DNA of 11,996 nt from JBCCYM01 sp039190005 (GTDB lineage: Bacteria; Pseudomonadota; Gammaproteobacteria; UBA12402): assembly GCA_039190005.1 (NCBI GenBank), contig JBCCYM010000056.1, forward strand, positions 1 to 11,996, read 5' to 3'. The notes beneath the pieces were generated by a model. The model saw only the letters and a list, made by a program, of their open reading frames with translations. It was not told where the DNA came from and did not search any database. Of this stretch, positions 1-6,630 are shown in pieces. Every line of letters begins with the position of its first letter. Position 1 is the first letter of the stretch. The position numbers and the translations under genes are program-made.

Positions 1-1
1 A

Positions 2-57
2 GGGATGAAGGGTTGAAGGGTTGAAGGGATGAAGGGTTGAAGGGTTGAAGGATTGCG
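2..57. repeat. 8-bp G-rich tandem repeat (six full units plus a degenerate one)
   Basis: Six consecutive 8-bp units lie at 2-49, reading GGGATGAA, GGGTTGAA, GGGTTGAA and then the same three again. The array therefore has a 24-bp higher-order period. A degenerate seventh unit follows at about 50-57. The array may continue to the left of the window. GGG runs recur every 8 bp, which fits a G-quadruplex-type pattern on the plus strand. It lies just downstream of the 3' end of the LysR gene. No coding function is apparent. Confidence 0.9.
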
Positions 58-104
58 GAAGTGATAAAAAAAAGAAAGGCAACATCCATTTACTAAAATT
101 TAAT

Positions 105-980
105 TTATTCTATTTCTTTTATAAAAAAATCAATAAATTTCTGAATACTGGGTCGCACATAGCGGTATTTAGGATAATAGTAATAAATATGTTCATTTGT
201 GCGTTGGTATTCCGACAGAACGGCAATTAGTTTTTTTTCTTGTAATAATTCTTCTACTTTATATATCGGTAGTTGAACAAGACCTAAACCTTCTTTAGCG
301 CATTCTATCATTGAAGCGACACTGTTCACTAAAAAATAGGGTTGTATTGAGAGAGTGAATCCCGGTTGTAATTTAATATCCACTTGATCGCGACAGTTAT
401 GTCCAATGTAGTTATGCTGATGAAGATCTTCCAGTGTTTTAGGAAAACCATATTCAGCGAAATATGCCGGGGAAGCGCATAGCACATAATACGTTGTACC
501 CATGCTGCGTTGAATGATTTCTTCCGAATTAGGTGCCGGCAGTGAAAATCCTATCGCGAGATCAGCTTGTTCGTGTTCAAAGTCTGGTATGCGCTCACTG
601 GTATCAATGATTAAACGGAGTTTAGGGTAGCGTTGTAAAAATGGTTTTAACCGAGGGAAAATCATCTTTTTAGCGAAATGGGTGAAAACAATGACTCTCA
701 GTAAACCTTCAGGTTCATTGTGAAACTGTTGGCAGATGGAGCGTGTTTCATCAAGCTCATGTTTTAATCGCAGTGCTTGCTTTAACAGGGTTTCGCCATA
801 TATTGTCAAAGTAAGCTTGTAACCGGAGCGCGAAAACAAATCTACTTTCAAAGCAGATTCAAGTTGCTTGATTTGTTTACTTAAAGAAGCTTTACTCATG
901 CCTAACTGTGTAGCCGCTTGTGATAAACTCTTGGCTTGAGCAACACAGGTAAATAGTTCAAAACGATCTAAATCAGACAT
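105..980 (-). CDS. LysR-family transcriptional regulator
   Basis: A 291-residue protein of normal LysR length. The N-terminal winged helix-turn-helix spans about residues 3-60, with the typical SLSQAATQLGMSKASLSKQI helix pair at 18-37 followed by a dimerisation helix near 60-88. The rest is the periplasmic-binding-protein-like effector domain; the segment around 'PDFEHEQADLAIGF' is the usual 'DLAIG' strand. Such proteins bind DNA as tetramers and activate or repress a divergent target when a small ligand binds. It is transcribed away from two MFS exporters across a 107-bp gap, so those are the likely targets. The ATG at 980 gives a full-length HTH, although no strong Shine-Dalgarno is visible before it. 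The downstream DNA has a T-rich tract on the transcript strand (about 65-77) but no convincing stem. The ligand cannot be inferred. Confidence 0.93.
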   Translation of the reverse strand: MSDLDRFELFTCVAQAKSLSQAATQLGMSKASLSKQIKQLESALKVDLFSRSGYKLTLTIYGETLLKQALRLKHELDETRSICQQFHNEPEGLLRVIVFTHFAKKMIFPRLKPFLQRYPKLRLIIDTSERIPDFEHEQADLAIGFSLPAPNSEEIIQRSMGTTYYVLCASPAYFAEYGFPKTLEDLHQHNYIGHNCRDQVDIKLQPGFTLSIQPYFLVNSVASMIECAKEGLGLVQLPIYKVEELLQEKKLIAVLSEYQRTNEHIYYYYPKYRYVRPSIQKFIDFFIKEIE

Positions 981-1012
981 ACTTGTTGTTAAAAGTGAAA
1001 CGAATGTTGATG

Positions 1013-1040
1013 ATTATAACACTATATTTCTTTTTGCGAA
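1013..1040 (-). promoter_or_regulatory. Candidate sigma-70 promoter for the LysR gene
   Basis: Read on the minus strand there is a perfect -10 hexamer TATAAT (1018-1013). It is preceded after 16 bp by TTCGCA (1040-1035), which matches four of six positions of TTGACA. Transcription would begin some 25 bp upstream of the LysR ATG at 980. This is inferred from the sequence match only. Confidence 0.5.
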
Positions 1041-1051
1041 ACGTATATAGT
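1021..1051. promoter_or_regulatory. Dyad in the divergent regulator/exporter gap, candidate LysR operator
   Basis: Perfect 7-bp inverted arms ACTATAT (1021-1027) and ATATAGT (1045-1051) are separated by 17 bp. An inner TTTC/GAAA pair (1027-1030 and 1038-1041) is centred 2 bp away. The right arm contains TATAGT, which could also act as a -10 element for the exporter at 1088. LysR-type regulators usually bind AT-rich interrupted dyads in such divergent gaps, and this one overlaps the candidate promoter of the regulator gene, as expected for autoregulation. The arms are AT-rich, so chance is possible. Confidence 0.4.
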
Positions 1052-1087
1052 AAAAACTGACTGCTTATCTTATAAAAAAGAGAAAAA

Positions 1088-2437
1088 ATGAAACTTATAC
1101 CACTTTTATCGATATGTACCGGATTTTTTATGGTGATTATTGATGCTACCATTGTCAATGTTGCTTTGCCGACTATCGGTATAGCATTAAATGCCAGTGT
1201 TTCTTGGTTACAATGGATTTTAGCGGGTTATACCTTAATGTTTGCGTCACTGCTATTGCTGGCGGGTTATATGAGTGATCTATTTGGCGCTAAGAAACTT
1301 TTTCAAAGTGGTGTCATTGTTTTTACACTGGCCTCTTTTCTCTGTGGCTTGTCAAATTCGGCGTGGATGCTAACATTATTTAGATTACTGCAAGGCGCGG
1401 CTGCTGCGTTTATGGTACCTACCTCACTGGCGTTAATAAACGCGTCTTTCCCCAATGATGAAATGCGAGCAAGAGCGATTGGTATTTGGGCGGCAATAGG
1501 TGGTGTTGCTGTCGCTATTGGCCCAATTCTTGGGGCAATACTGACAAGCTTATTTAACTGGCATGCCATTTTCTTTATTAATATCCCGTTTGGGCTCGCT
1601 TGTTTTATAGTGACAGCGATATTTGTTATTAATCCAACATCAAATCCACCAAAAACTAAATTTGACAGTATGGGACAACTGTTCGGCATTATTGCTGTGG
1701 CTAGTTTGGCGTTTGCTTTTATTGAAGCGGGACGATTAGGGTGGACTTCTGTTATTGTAATTTCAGCTTTTGTTTTGTTTGTTATAAGTACCGTTGGCTT
1801 TATAGTCACTGAATTATTGGTTAAAACACCAATGCTGCCATTGGGATTTTTTAAGTATAGAAATTTTTCTATCTCAACAGTGGTCGCAATGACAATCAAT
1901 GTCGGTTTTTATGGTGAGTTGTTTCTTTTTCCATTGTATTTTCATCATATAAGGCATTATAGTGTATTGACGACGGGTTTTGCATTGTTACCTTTAGTCA
2001 TAATGAATGCAATTTGCGCTTATTTCGCTGGCAAACTGGTTGGTGTTATTGGAACAAAAAAACCAATGTTATATGGTTTACTATGTGGTGGAGTCGGTTT
2101 TCTTGCCTTGCTTGTTGTAATCAAGTACACACTGCCATATTCTTGGTTTATATTACCTTTTGCAATTATTGGTTCGGGGTTGTCGTTCACGATGCCGGCA
2201 GCAACAATTGCCATTATAAGATCAGTATCACATCATCAGGCTGGCATGGCTTCGGGGGTATTTAATACTAGTAGGCAAATCGGCAGCTTAATCGGTGTGG
2301 CAGTCTTTGGAACAATTATTGCTGTATCATCAACATTTATCTCTGGCATGGAGCTCACACTTATTATTGCTGTCGGCGTGCTTTTATTGGCTAGTCTTTT
2401 GACAATGCTCATGTCTGAGCAGCGCGGTGAAATATAG
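1088..2437 (+). CDS. MFS multidrug-type exporter, DHA2 (EmrB/QacA-like), copy 1
   Basis: A 449-residue integral membrane protein of the major facilitator superfamily. Fourteen hydrophobic segments can be counted, starting at about 5-27, 41-63 and 75-90 and ending at about 425-445. This topology is typical of drug:H+ antiporters of the DHA2 family. Family motifs are visible: 'DATIVNVALP' at the end of segment 1 (the family's D1 motif), 'GYMSDLFGAKK' after segment 2 (motif A) and 'GIWAAIGGVAVAIGPILGAI' in segment 5 (antiporter motif C). It would export a toxic or metabolic compound across the inner membrane in exchange for protons; the substrate cannot be read from sequence. The ATG at 1088 follows a weak AAGAGA at 1078-1083. 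It is the first gene of a two-gene unit, 21 bp ahead of a close paralogue and divergent from a LysR regulator. No adjacent membrane-fusion (EmrA) partner is present. Confidence 0.92.
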   Translation: MKLIPLLSICTGFFMVIIDATIVNVALPTIGIALNASVSWLQWILAGYTLMFASLLLLAGYMSDLFGAKKLFQSGVIVFTLASFLCGLSNSAWMLTLFRLLQGAAAAFMVPTSLALINASFPNDEMRARAIGIWAAIGGVAVAIGPILGAILTSLFNWHAIFFINIPFGLACFIVTAIFVINPTSNPPKTKFDSMGQLFGIIAVASLAFAFIEAGRLGWTSVIVISAFVLFVISTVGFIVTELLVKTPMLPLGFFKYRNFSISTVVAMTINVGFYGELFLFPLYFHHIRHYSVLTTGFALLPLVIMNAICAYFAGKLVGVIGTKKPMLYGLLCGGVGFLALLVVIKYTLPYSWFILPFAIIGSGLSFTMPAATIAIIRSVSHHQAGMASGVFNTSRQIGSLIGVAVFGTIIAVSSTFISGMELTLIIAVGVLLLASLLTMLMSEQRGEI

Positions 2438-2458
2438 TTAGTTTATGAAATAAAAAAT

Positions 2459-3817
2459 ATGAGATTAATACCACTTTTATCACTATGCACCGGATTTTTT
2501 ATGGTGATTATGGACGCGGCTATTGTCAATGTCGCCTTGCCTAACATCGCGACTGGATTAAATACCACTATTTCCTGGTTACAGTGGATTGTGAATGGCT
2601 ATACCTTAATGTTTGCCTCACTATTGTTGATGGCGGGTTATATGAGCGATCAGTTTGGCGCTAAAAAGCTTTTTCAGGGGGGTGTGGTTGTTTTTACACT
2701 GGTTTCTTTTCTTTGTGGCTTATCCAATTCCGCGTGGATGTTAACACTGTTCAGATTTCTACAAGGCGCTGCCGCCGCGTTTATGGTGCCAACTTCACTG
2801 GCATTACTTAACGCTTCTTTCCCTGATGAAGCAACACGAGCACGCGCCATTGGTATCTGGGCATCCACCGGTGGCATAGCCTTAACTTCTGGTCCTATTA
2901 TTGGGGCAGTACTGACGGCATTATTTAGCTGGCACGCGATTTTCTTTGTTAATATTTTTTTTGGTCTTATCAGTTTTATATTCACGGCAATATTTGTTAT
3001 GAACCCAATGGCAAATCCACCGGAAAATAAGTTTGACAGTATTGGTCAGTTATTTGGCATCATAAGTATTGCGGCCTTAGCCTTTGTGCTTATTGAAATT
3101 GGACCAACTGCATGGTATTCATCTAAGATTATTGTGTCATTCTGTGTGTTTATGATAGGTACTATTGGATTTATTATCACTGAACTAAAGGTCAAGGCAC
3201 CGATGTTGCCGTTGAAATTTTTTAAGCATAAGAATTTTTCTATCTCAGCAATTGCAGGTATGGTCATTAATATCAGTTTTTATGGCGCTTTATTTATTTT
3301 ACCACTTTATTTTCATCGTATAAGACACTATACGGTGATGATGACAGGTTTAGCACTGTTGCCTTTTATGGTAACTTGTACGTTTTCCAGTTATTTTTCC
3401 GGTAAGATATCGGCAGTTATTGGCCCCAAAGCACCAATGCGATACGGTTTGTTTTTAGCGGGTATTGGATTTATTATTATGGTTATTATTGTGAAGTATG
3501 AACTGTTATATCCCTGGTTTATTATAGCGTTTGTGATTGCCAGCTTTGGTTTAGGACTTGTTATGCCAGCGGCAACGGTGGCGATTATAAGATCAGTATC
3601 ACATCATCAGGCTGGTATGGCTTCAGGCGTTTTTAATACCAGCAGACAAATTGGCAGTTTAATTGGCGTGGCAATTTTTGGAACCATTATTGTTGAATCA
3701 TCGGTATTTATCTTTGGTGTGGAGCTGTCGTTTATTATTGCCGCGGTGGTACTTTTATTTGCTTGCCTGTTGACGATGTGGATGTTGAATGATTCTTCTG
3801 ATGTGTCGATAAATTAA
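2459..3817 (+). CDS. MFS multidrug-type exporter, DHA2 (EmrB/QacA-like), copy 2
   Basis: A 452-residue paralogue of the preceding exporter, evidently from tandem duplication. About 80 of the first 100 residues are identical by direct comparison, and the topology is again 14 segments. It keeps 'GYMSDQFGAKK' (motif A), 'GIWASTGGIALTSGPIIGAV' (motif C) and 'DAAIVNVALP'. Divergence is greatest in the middle of the protein (segments 7-11), the half more often linked to substrate choice, so the copies may differ in substrate. The gap from the previous stop is 21 bp and has no good Shine-Dalgarno, only an A-rich stretch. Translation may therefore depend on readthrough of ribosomes from copy 1. A 32-bp tract is exactly shared with copy 1 (3584-3615 versus 2213-2244). 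The pair probably forms one transcript from the divergent promoter. Confidence 0.92.
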   Translation: MRLIPLLSLCTGFFMVIMDAAIVNVALPNIATGLNTTISWLQWIVNGYTLMFASLLLMAGYMSDQFGAKKLFQGGVVVFTLVSFLCGLSNSAWMLTLFRFLQGAAAAFMVPTSLALLNASFPDEATRARAIGIWASTGGIALTSGPIIGAVLTALFSWHAIFFVNIFFGLISFIFTAIFVMNPMANPPENKFDSIGQLFGIISIAALAFVLIEIGPTAWYSSKIIVSFCVFMIGTIGFIITELKVKAPMLPLKFFKHKNFSISAIAGMVINISFYGALFILPLYFHRIRHYTVMMTGLALLPFMVTCTFSSYFSGKISAVIGPKAPMRYGLFLAGIGFIIMVIIVKYELLYPWFIIAFVIASFGLGLVMPAATVAIIRSVSHHQAGMASGVFNTSRQIGSLIGVAIFGTIIVESSVFIFGVELSFIIAAVVLLFACLLTMWMLNDSSDVSIN

Positions 3818-3863
3818 AAAAAATGTTATCTATAATATTCTCTCTCGCCTTTCCCGCTTTCTC

Positions 3864-3977
3864 CCCGTCATTCCCGCGCAGGCGGGAATCTAGGAAAAAA
3901 ATGTTTATGCCTGTTGTTTGTTCTCTGGATTCCCGCCCTTCGACAAGCTCAGGGACCGCCTGCGCGGGAATAACGGG
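3864..3977. repeat. Composite inverted-repeat element (REP/MITE-like) with a second repeat nested in one arm
   Basis: The left arm at 3864-3893 (CCCGTCATTCCCGCGCAGG continuing to CTAG) is matched in reverse complement by the right arm at 3925-3977, with a 31-nt loop between. Only two positions differ. The right arm is 23 bp longer: 3938-3960 is an insertion containing the small palindrome CCCTTCGACAAGCTCAGGG, and GCC stands at both junctions (3935-3937 and 3958-3960). Both motifs belong to dispersed repeats seen in many proteobacterial genomes, whose chance translation gives 'FPRRRESR' and 'STSSG' peptides. The element sits between convergent genes (exporter and mreD) and could fold into a strong hairpin that acts as a two-way transcription stop. 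Confidence 0.85.
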
Positions 3978-4003
3978 AAAAGATATGGGAATGGTAAAAA
4001 TTG

Positions 4004-4492
4004 CTAATTAACATGATAACGACGACATATTTTTGTCAATACCCAGTAAATTAACAGCCAGAAAATCACATTGCCAACAAAAGATAACCAGTATAAAAAC
4101 GTTGCAGGTGAATTGCCGGTAAATGATTGGATAGCCAGTATAATAATACTGTAAAGCAATAATATCGCCGCGGTTAATACTATATTTTGCAGTGAAGAAA
4201 TCGCGTTGAATTTCCGGTGATATTTAATCACAATATAAGTGAGTACCACATAAGCGAAAGCGTGTAAGCCTAATACTGTACCATCAAGCAGATCAACAAA
4301 AATACCCAGTACAAAAGCGGTGCGGATGCCAATCAAATAAGGTCTGGTCATTACCCAATAAAGTAATACCAATAAAGTAAAGTCGGGGCGCAGCCAAATC
4401 AGCCAGGATGACCAGGGCATTACCGTGATCATTAAGGCAATAATAAAACTGATAATAATTATTCTTCCACTGATATCATAGTTATAAGACAT
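4004..4492 (-). CDS. mreD: Rod shape-determining protein MreD
   Basis: A 162-residue, highly hydrophobic inner-membrane protein, the same length as E. coli MreD. Characteristic features are 'WLRPDFTLLVLLYW' (33-46) and 'GIFVDLLDGTVLGLHAFAY' (63-81) between membrane segments, and a short basic C-terminal tail (KICRRYHVN). MreD joins MreC, RodA and PBP2 in the elongasome, which inserts lateral peptidoglycan under MreB guidance. The ATG at 4492 lies 4 nt after the mreC stop (4499-4497). Only a weak GAGA serves as ribosome-binding site, so translational coupling to mreC is likely. It is the last gene of the mreBCD cluster. Downstream is the inverted-repeat element rather than the rng or maf genes often found there. 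Confidence 0.95.
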   Translation of the reverse strand: MSYNYDISGRIIIISFIIALMITVMPWSSWLIWLRPDFTLLVLLYWVMTRPYLIGIRTAFVLGIFVDLLDGTVLGLHAFAYVVLTYIVIKYHRKFNAISSLQNIVLTAAILLLYSIIILAIQSFTGNSPATFLYWLSFVGNVIFWLLIYWVLTKICRRYHVN

Positions 4493-4496
4493 GGCA

Positions 4497-5366
4497 TTAA
4501 TGGTCTCTGTTAGTTGTTTTTGAGGTAACCGTTTGTTGTTGTGTCTGATGTTTACCTGCCGGCCATAACAGCAACATTAAACGACTGCGATGTAAACGTG
4601 CCGCGGGCTGTAGAATAACTTGAGAAAATTGACTACCACCATGATCAATGGCTATCACTTTACCAACCGGGTAACCATAAGCATAGCGTTTACCAAGACC
4701 GGAGGTAATCATTAAATCGCCGACTTTAATATTGGTTGTATTGGTAACGCCCTGTAATATCAGTTTATTCACACCATCACCTACAGCAATTGAGCGCGCG
4801 CCGCTACGACTATCCTGTACCGGCACTGAGCTGTTATGACTGGTAATCAGCATGACCCGACTCTTGAGCGGTTCAACAGCTATCACCTGTCCAACAATAC
4901 CATAAGCGTCAATAACAGCTTGGCCAACAAACACATCAGCATGTTTGCCTTTATTAATGACAATTTGTTGTAAATAAGGGTCAGGCATAATGCCAAGTAG
5001 TAATGCCAATGATGTATGGGTATTGGTTTCGGGTATACTTTTTAACAGTGCTTGCAATTGTTTATGTTCATTTTGTAATTCCAGTAAATTTTGCAATTTC
5101 TGTTTGAGCAAAATCTGTTCCGCCTTGAGTTTAGTATTTTCGGCCACTAAGGCGCGATTTGAACTGACAATATTATGCAGATCATGATAGAGACGAACAG
5201 GGGTGTTGACTAAATAGGTAATCGGTGTGGTGATAACCGCGCTGGTCGCGCGCGCGCGATGAAAAGTGGCGCTGTGATGATCTAAAACGACGCAGATAAG
5301 TGCTAATATAGCAAACGCGATGGTACGAAATTCAAGAAAACGATCGGTTTTGAAAATTCGCTTAAT
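4497..5366 (-). CDS. mreC: Rod shape-determining protein MreC (probable ATT start)
   Basis: A bitopic inner-membrane protein that bridges cytoplasmic MreB to periplasmic wall synthases. With the start at 5366 it has 289 residues: a short basic cytoplasmic tail (KRIFKTDRF), one membrane segment at about 15-28, a coiled coil near 70-110 and the paired beta-barrel MreC domain at about 120-270 ('DPYLQQIVINKG', 'GIVGQV', 'VGDLMITSGLG', 'GYPVGKV'). The frame is open from a TGA at 5381-5379 but holds no ATG, GTG or TTG before a GTG at 5147. That GTG lies inside the coiled coil, and starting there would delete the membrane anchor. A clear Shine-Dalgarno GAGGT (5380-5376) lies 9 nt before an ATT at 5366-5364. 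A near-cognate ATT start is therefore the best reading. The alternatives are a mutated start or a base error. The gene starts 24 nt after the mreB stop. Confidence 0.88.
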   Translation of the reverse strand: MKRIFKTDRFLEFRTIAFAILALICVVLDHHSATFHRARATSAVITTPITYLVNTPVRLYHDLHNIVSSNRALVAENTKLKAEQILLKQKLQNLLELQNEHKQLQALLKSIPETNTHTSLALLLGIMPDPYLQQIVINKGKHADVFVGQAVIDAYGIVGQVIAVEPLKSRVMLITSHNSSVPVQDSRSGARSIAVGDGVNKLILQGVTNTTNIKVGDLMITSGLGKRYAYGYPVGKVIAIDHGGSQFSQVILQPAARLHRSRLMLLLWPAGKHQTQQQTVTSKTTNRDH

Positions 5367-5375
5367 TGGAGAATT

Positions 5376-5380
5376 ACCTC
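5376..5380 (-). promoter_or_regulatory. Ribosome-binding site of mreC
   Basis: GAGGT on the minus strand lies in the mreB-mreC gap and is the only good Shine-Dalgarno there. No ATG, GTG or TTG occurs in any frame within about 20 nt downstream. The nearest in-frame near-cognate codon at a workable distance (9 nt) is ATT at 5366. This site decides the start proposed for mreC. Confidence 0.6.
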
Positions 5381-5390
5381 AATAAAAAAA

Positions 5391-6458
5391 TTAGCTTTTA
5401 AGTAAGGTATCACCTTTGAGCTTATCAATCATTTCCAAGGCTTGACCACCACCACGGGCGACACAGGAAAGTGCGTCATCGGCAACTGTCGCCGATAAAC
5501 CGGTTTCTTCAGCAATCAAACGGTCAAAATCACGTAATAAAGCGCCACCACCGGTTAATACCATGCCATTCTCGGCAATATCGGCGGCAAGTTCAGGTGG
5601 CGCTTGTTCTAAAGCGCCGCGCACAGCACTGACAATGCCAGACAATGGTTCTTGCACGGCTTCTAAGATTTCATTGCTATTTAAGGTAAACGCTCTTGGA
5701 ATGCCTTCGGCTAAATTACGTCCTCTGACTTCAAGTTCCAACACTTCACTGCTGGGATACGCGCAGCCAATCAGTTTTTTAATCCGCTCAGCCGTGGCCT
5801 CACCAATTAAGCTGCCATAATTGCGTCGGACATAAGCGATAATCGCTTCATCAAAACGATCGCCGCCAATTCTCACCGAAGCGGAATACACCACACCATT
5901 TAAAGAAATAATCGCGACTTCCGTGGTGCCGCCACCAATATCAACCACCATGGATCCGCGCGCTTCAGTGACCGGTAGACCAGCGCCAAGTGCCGCTAAT
6001 ACTGGTTCTTCAATCAGATGCACTTCACGGGCGCCAGCGCCTAATGCCGATTCGCGAATGGCGCGTCGTTCAACTTGAGTAGAGCCACAGGGGACACAGA
6101 TCAATACACGAGGACTTGGGCGTAAGAAACGGCTCTTATTATGATGCACATTTTTAATAAAGTACTGCAACATTTTTTCAGTGATGTAGAAATCGGCAAT
6201 CACACCGTCTTTGAGTGGGCGAATGGCGGTGATGTTGCCTGGTGTGCGTCCAAGCATATTTTTAGCTTCATTGCCGACAGCGGCAATCTGCTTTGGGCCA
6301 CCAGCTTCATCCTGACGGATCGCCACTACTGAAGGCTCATCAAGTACAATGCCTTCGCCTTTGACGTAGACAAGTGTATTAGCGGTGCCTAGATCAATCG
6401 ATAAATCACTGGAGAATAAACCGCGTAATCTTTTTAAGCCAAAACCTAAGCCAAACAT
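5391..6458 (-). CDS. mreB: Rod shape-determining protein MreB (bacterial actin)
   Basis: A 355-residue actin-family ATPase that forms membrane-bound filaments and positions the elongation machinery. Actin-fold signatures are present: phosphate-1 'DLGTANTLVYV' (22-32), phosphate-2 'VVDIGGGTTEVA' (171-182) and the adenosine motif 'TGGGALLRD' (302-310). The MreB-typical stretch 'AAVGNEAKNMLGRTPGNI' spans 59-76. An N-terminal amphipathic tail (MFGLGFGLKRLRGLF) should insert in the inner leaflet. It is longer than in E. coli MreB. The start is set at the ATG at 6458 because GAGG (6468-6465) lies 6 nt before it. An in-frame GTG at 6470 overlaps that same Shine-Dalgarno and is unlikely. It is the first gene of mreBCD. 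No high-quality promoter is recognisable in the 160-bp upstream gap (6471-6630), which is AT-rich. Confidence 0.97.
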   Translation of the reverse strand: MFGLGFGLKRLRGLFSSDLSIDLGTANTLVYVKGEGIVLDEPSVVAIRQDEAGGPKQIAAVGNEAKNMLGRTPGNITAIRPLKDGVIADFYITEKMLQYFIKNVHHNKSRFLRPSPRVLICVPCGSTQVERRAIRESALGAGAREVHLIEEPVLAALGAGLPVTEARGSMVVDIGGGTTEVAIISLNGVVYSASVRIGGDRFDEAIIAYVRRNYGSLIGEATAERIKKLIGCAYPSSEVLELEVRGRNLAEGIPRAFTLNSNEILEAVQEPLSGIVSAVRGALEQAPPELAADIAENGMVLTGGGALLRDFDRLIAEETGLSATVADDALSCVARGGGQALEMIDKLKGDTLLKS

Positions 6459-6630
6459 AGTATTCCTCACATAGTTACAATGGATTTTAACAATTTGCTG
6501 AAAATAGCATAAAAAACGGCTGTTTGAAACAAATACTTGGCTTAATTTTAAATAAGAATTATGAGGCTTTTGGGCTGCATACTTTACAAATTGATTGTAA
6601 CTGTTCAGTTAGGTAGCTGAGCATCTAAAA

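Noticed and set aside
45..230. 61-codon plus-strand frame at the left edge
   Set aside because: It runs antisense into the 3' end of the LysR gene and has no ribosome-binding site.
1303..1899. 198-codon minus-strand frame opposite the first MFS exporter
   Set aside because: It is a shadow of the exporter's codon pattern. A matching shadow appears opposite the paralogue, and there is no start signal or recognisable domain.
3823..4011. 62-codon plus-strand frame containing FPRRRESR and STSSG
   Set aside because: This is the well-known artefact of translating dispersed inverted repeats; it lies almost wholly inside the repeat element.
4497..5147. mreC starting at the GTG at 5147 (216 residues)
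   Set aside because: The start would fall inside the coiled coil, remove the membrane anchor and lack a Shine-Dalgarno. Clear MreC-like sequence continues upstream to 5366.
6459..6470. mreB starting at the GTG at 6470
   Set aside because: That GTG overlaps the GAGG that serves the ATG at 6458, and the extra residues (MRNT) are not MreB-like.
6506..6539. Possible mreB promoter (TTGTTT with TATGCT)
   Set aside because: The spacer is only 15 bp and the hexamers match poorly; no better alternative was found in the gap.
6584..6600. TTACAA/TTGTAA inverted repeat between the lipoprotein gene and mreB
   Set aside because: It is a 6-bp AT-rich dyad with no T-tract and no promoter at the right spacing; too weak to call an operator or terminator.
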